Source: Chlorokybus atmophyticus (taxonomy: Eukaryota > Streptophyta > Chlorokybophyceae > Chlorokybales > Chlorokybaceae). From it: DNA of 64,000 nucleotides. Under the pieces are notes generated by a model. That model saw nothing but the letters and a program-made list of their open reading frames with translations. It was not told where the DNA came from and searched no databases. The stretch is from NCBI GenBank assembly GCA_009103225.1, contig RHPI01002069.1, forward strand, positions 2,284,206-2,348,205, written 5' to 3'. This document shows, piece by piece, positions 61,518-64,000 of this stretch (position 1 is its first letter; each line of letters begins with the position of its first letter). Both the position numbers and the translations under genes were made by a program.

Positions 61518-62326
61518 TCAGTGGAGTTCAAAAAGAGATGTGTCGAACTCGGGTGGGGGTGGTGGAGGTGGGGGTGGTGCGAGGAACTCAGGGTTGACCG
61601 TGTTGCTTTCGGGTGGGGGAGGGGGAGGGGGAGGTGGGGTCGCGGGCACGAAGGGGAGGTGCACATCGTCTGGAGCAGGAGAGAAAGGGACACAATGAGA
61701 GGGGAGTACTTGTGGAGTTGTGGGTAAGTGGGTATGTGCATGTGGATGGGTAGGTGGGTATGTGGGTGGGTGGGTGGGTGGGTGCGTGGGTACAAGCGTA
61801 GCAATGGTACGAAGAGGGTGAGAACATGTGTGTATGTGTACGTGTACGTGTACGTGTACGTGTACGTGGGTGTGGGTGGTGAGGTGAGGTGAGTGTTGTA
61901 CCGGGAGGAGGAGGAGGCTTCTCCTTGGTGGTCAGGATATCGTTGAGGACCCGTCTCGGAACTGATGCAGACACGGTCTCGGCTTCGTACACGCTGCTGG
62001 GGTGCAAACGGGACACGGCCGCCTTGGTTGCGTCCCAACTCCTGACATTCTGCAACACAGATGCAATTGAGTCAGTCAGTGAGACCAACAAACCAAACCA
62101 ATGCGCCAGCATACACAACATGTGCACATACCTGCATGTTGGGCAGGGCGTATCCCCACGTGAGGCCGGTGACGAAGAAGGGGAGGAGGAACGCGGCGAG
62201 GATAACAGCGCGTCGCACGCGGGTTCTCCTCGTTGTGTTGATGCTGTGGTTGTTGTCCAACACTGCTGCTGCTGCCTCCATGTTGCTGTCCACTGGCCTC
62301 ACCTCAACCACAACCTCCCCACCCAT
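61518..62326 (-). CDS. Single-pass membrane protein with Pro-rich C-terminus, unknown function
   Basis: Three minus-strand exons, 62326-62132, 62049-61902 and 61669-61518, join in phase to 164 residues. Residues 1-38 are polar, ending in a basic patch (TTRRTRVRR). A hydrophobic helix follows (AVILAAFLLPFFVTGLTWGY), then a soluble part (NVRSWDATKAAVSRLHPSSV, VPRRVLNDILTTKEK), and the last 55 residues carry three poly-Pro runs separated by DDVHLPFVPAT and ESNTVNPEFLA, ending FDTSLFELH. The positive patch before the helix suggests an N-in orientation. Poly-Pro runs may bind SH3, WW or profilin-like partners. I recognise no family. An in-frame ATG at 62419 could add 31 residues. Confidence 0.6.
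61835..61868. repeat. (TGTACG)n hexamer repeat
   Basis: Five tandem tgtacg units inside the last intron of the Pro-rich membrane protein gene, preceded by gggtgggtgggt repeats (61735-61790). Confidence 0.85.
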
Positions 62327-64000
62327 GCTGAGGCCCAGTGTGCGGTCACGGCCTCTCAAGCGTGTTAATCTGTGTGTAGCAGAGCAGGAGGTGGAGAAAG
62401 CCACGCAGAAGAGGGACAAACGCAGTGTGTTATATCACTATGTATGTGTGCGTCGTGTGTGTCGCATGGAGTGTATGTGTCTGTGTCTTTGTCTCATAGG
62501 CTGGTTCGCCTCTGGTGCAGTGCTTCCAACCTCACGAGAGAAGGTTGTAGGCGTGTGTGTCGACGACACAATGTCGCTCCTCTCTATGCTGGTGTGCCTA
62601 CACACACAGTATCACTCTTGGTGACACTCTCACTCACTCTCACAGACGCAAGACAATGCACTATTGGTTATGTTTGTTCGTGACACTGTGAAGCCTGGCT
62701 CGGGGGAGGTGTCACGTGACTTAAAAGCGGCGCCAACAAACTCGCGGGCAGTTTTCCGCCTCAAATTTGGCGTTTTGTGCAGGGATTGATCCGCCACCAC
62801 CGCCAATCAATGCAATCAGGCCTAGCTCAGGCCTAGCTCAGGCTGCATCGCACGGTGCAACAGTTGCCACTCTTACGCACACTCTCACACTCACTGGCCA
62901 GGATGCGACACGTGGCGTCCTGTCGGTTGAGGTTGAGTGTGTTTTTATATATCAAGCTTGCTACTGCCCTCCAAGTCACGTGACTCCCGCATCGCACGAC
63001 TTGCGGAGTGGCGATGCATCGTGTGGCGTGAATGCAACATACGTTTGGGTCACGTGATTGTTGGCACGAAAATAGGTGGCTGGCAGCCAGTTTGGCGGAT
63101 CATCATCAGTTCACGTCTTAGGTGATAACGCTTGATCTTGCGCTGTGATTTACAACCTATCTGTTACAGCACTCACACAGCTTGTAGGTATTGCTCTCGT
63201 AATGCCATGATGGATCTGGCATGTATGGCACCTATAATATGTAATCAATAAGGTTTATATATGTATATCAAAACCTTTGTGCCCCCGCTCCCCCCCTTCT
63301 CACCTCGCACCCCCCACTCTTACTTCGTTTACGCCACCCTCAAGGTGGATGTTGTGTCAGCAGCAATTGCACTTTGTCATTCACAATATTGTTTATACTC
63401 AATAACATTATAACCGCCATTTCATTCAATATCTATCGTATATAACATGAAATTCGCATAACTCGCATTCACGTTAATGATGCATTGCTAAGTGCAACAT
63501 CCTACTTGCGCACGTTAAGGTTCATGAAGTTACGATGCGTGGCATCAAGTTACAATACCACCCTCTTTCTTGGCCTCGTATGCTTCTATGCTCCAAGCTG
63601 TGATAAGCGTGCCATTATCCAAATGGGCACACATGCACATTGTGAAAAATTGCCATACTTGTTCGACTTTCAAACAACATTACCCACCAATAATAAATGC
63701 GCGTATCATTACTTCGTATGATAATATCACCGCATGAGCACAAGCATGTATCATGCATATAATATCGCGTAGCTTTCGCATTAACACTTCATATATACTG
63801 TAGTGCCGCGAAATCTTCGTAAAAAGTTGCGGCACAACTATTTAGTTTTTATTTCGGCAAAACGCCGCCTGATTATGTCAATCTAGTCAACAACCACAAC
63901 AATGCATGATTGTAGGTGGCAAATGTTTAATACAAAAGTTGTAACCGACACTGTCGTTATTTTACAAAAATTTCGTGGCACTACAATATTTCAAGGTATT
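62327..64000. other. Window end, no gene recognised
   Basis: The first part is the upstream region of the minus-strand membrane-protein gene and includes tandem caggcctagct units near 62817-62842. After about 63200 the DNA is AT-rich. No reading frame with family resemblance is seen. Confidence 0.5.

Overview
The window is eukaryotic nuclear DNA with spliced genes, short exons and GT-AG introns. It most likely comes from a green alga (green lineage). The evidence is a plant-type MAP kinase (TEY loop), a plant-type peroxisomal multifunctional beta-oxidation protein ending in SKL, an MSL2/3-like mechanosensitive channel, and a plant-like monofunctional GAR synthetase. A mitochondrial-type propionyl-CoA carboxylase alpha subunit is also present, which land plants lack. 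The species cannot be named from this sequence. Three runs of N (19249, 34620-34628, 41639) show it is a scaffold piece.

Layout. WDR5-like WD40 protein (-, 374-3149); ribosomal protein eL29 (+, 4041-4480); SINE-like repeat pair (6301-6809); MscS-like channel (-, 9315 to at least 12181); peroxisomal MFP (+, 14417-18571); repeats and a fold-back cluster (18.9-20.6 kb); SANT/PHD protein (-, 20915-24431); divergent phosphoglycerate kinase (-, 26597-29497); propionyl-CoA carboxylase alpha (-, 30946-36206); AT-rich gene desert with a long (CT)n tract (36.2-42.2 kb); MAP kinase (+, 42185-45711); four-EF-hand protein (-, 46458-48382); MLH1 (-, 49486-53177); GAR synthetase (+, 54593-57670); a 107-residue membrane protein (+, 59738-60890); a 164-residue Pro-rich membrane protein (-, 61518-62326). 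Window ends hold no recognisable gene.

The genes are unrelated housekeeping and signalling genes, as expected in a eukaryote. Loose functional links exist. MFP (peroxisomal beta-oxidation) can yield propionyl-CoA from odd or branched chains, which PCC would carboxylate in the mitochondrion. WDR5 and the SANT/PHD protein are both chromatin-type proteins. MAPK and the EF-hand protein are signalling proteins. I built most gene models by hand, checking that intron phases agree and that the joined proteins match the known families.

The most interesting observations are a probable U12-type AT-AC intron in the EF-hand gene, four GC-AG introns in three genes, a strongly divergent PGK, PCC in an apparent green-lineage genome, an unusual SANT-then-PHD protein, and two small conserved-looking membrane proteins of unknown function. 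Several repeats (tRNA-like SINE, fold-backs, an exact 180-bp duplication abutting an N) are also reported.
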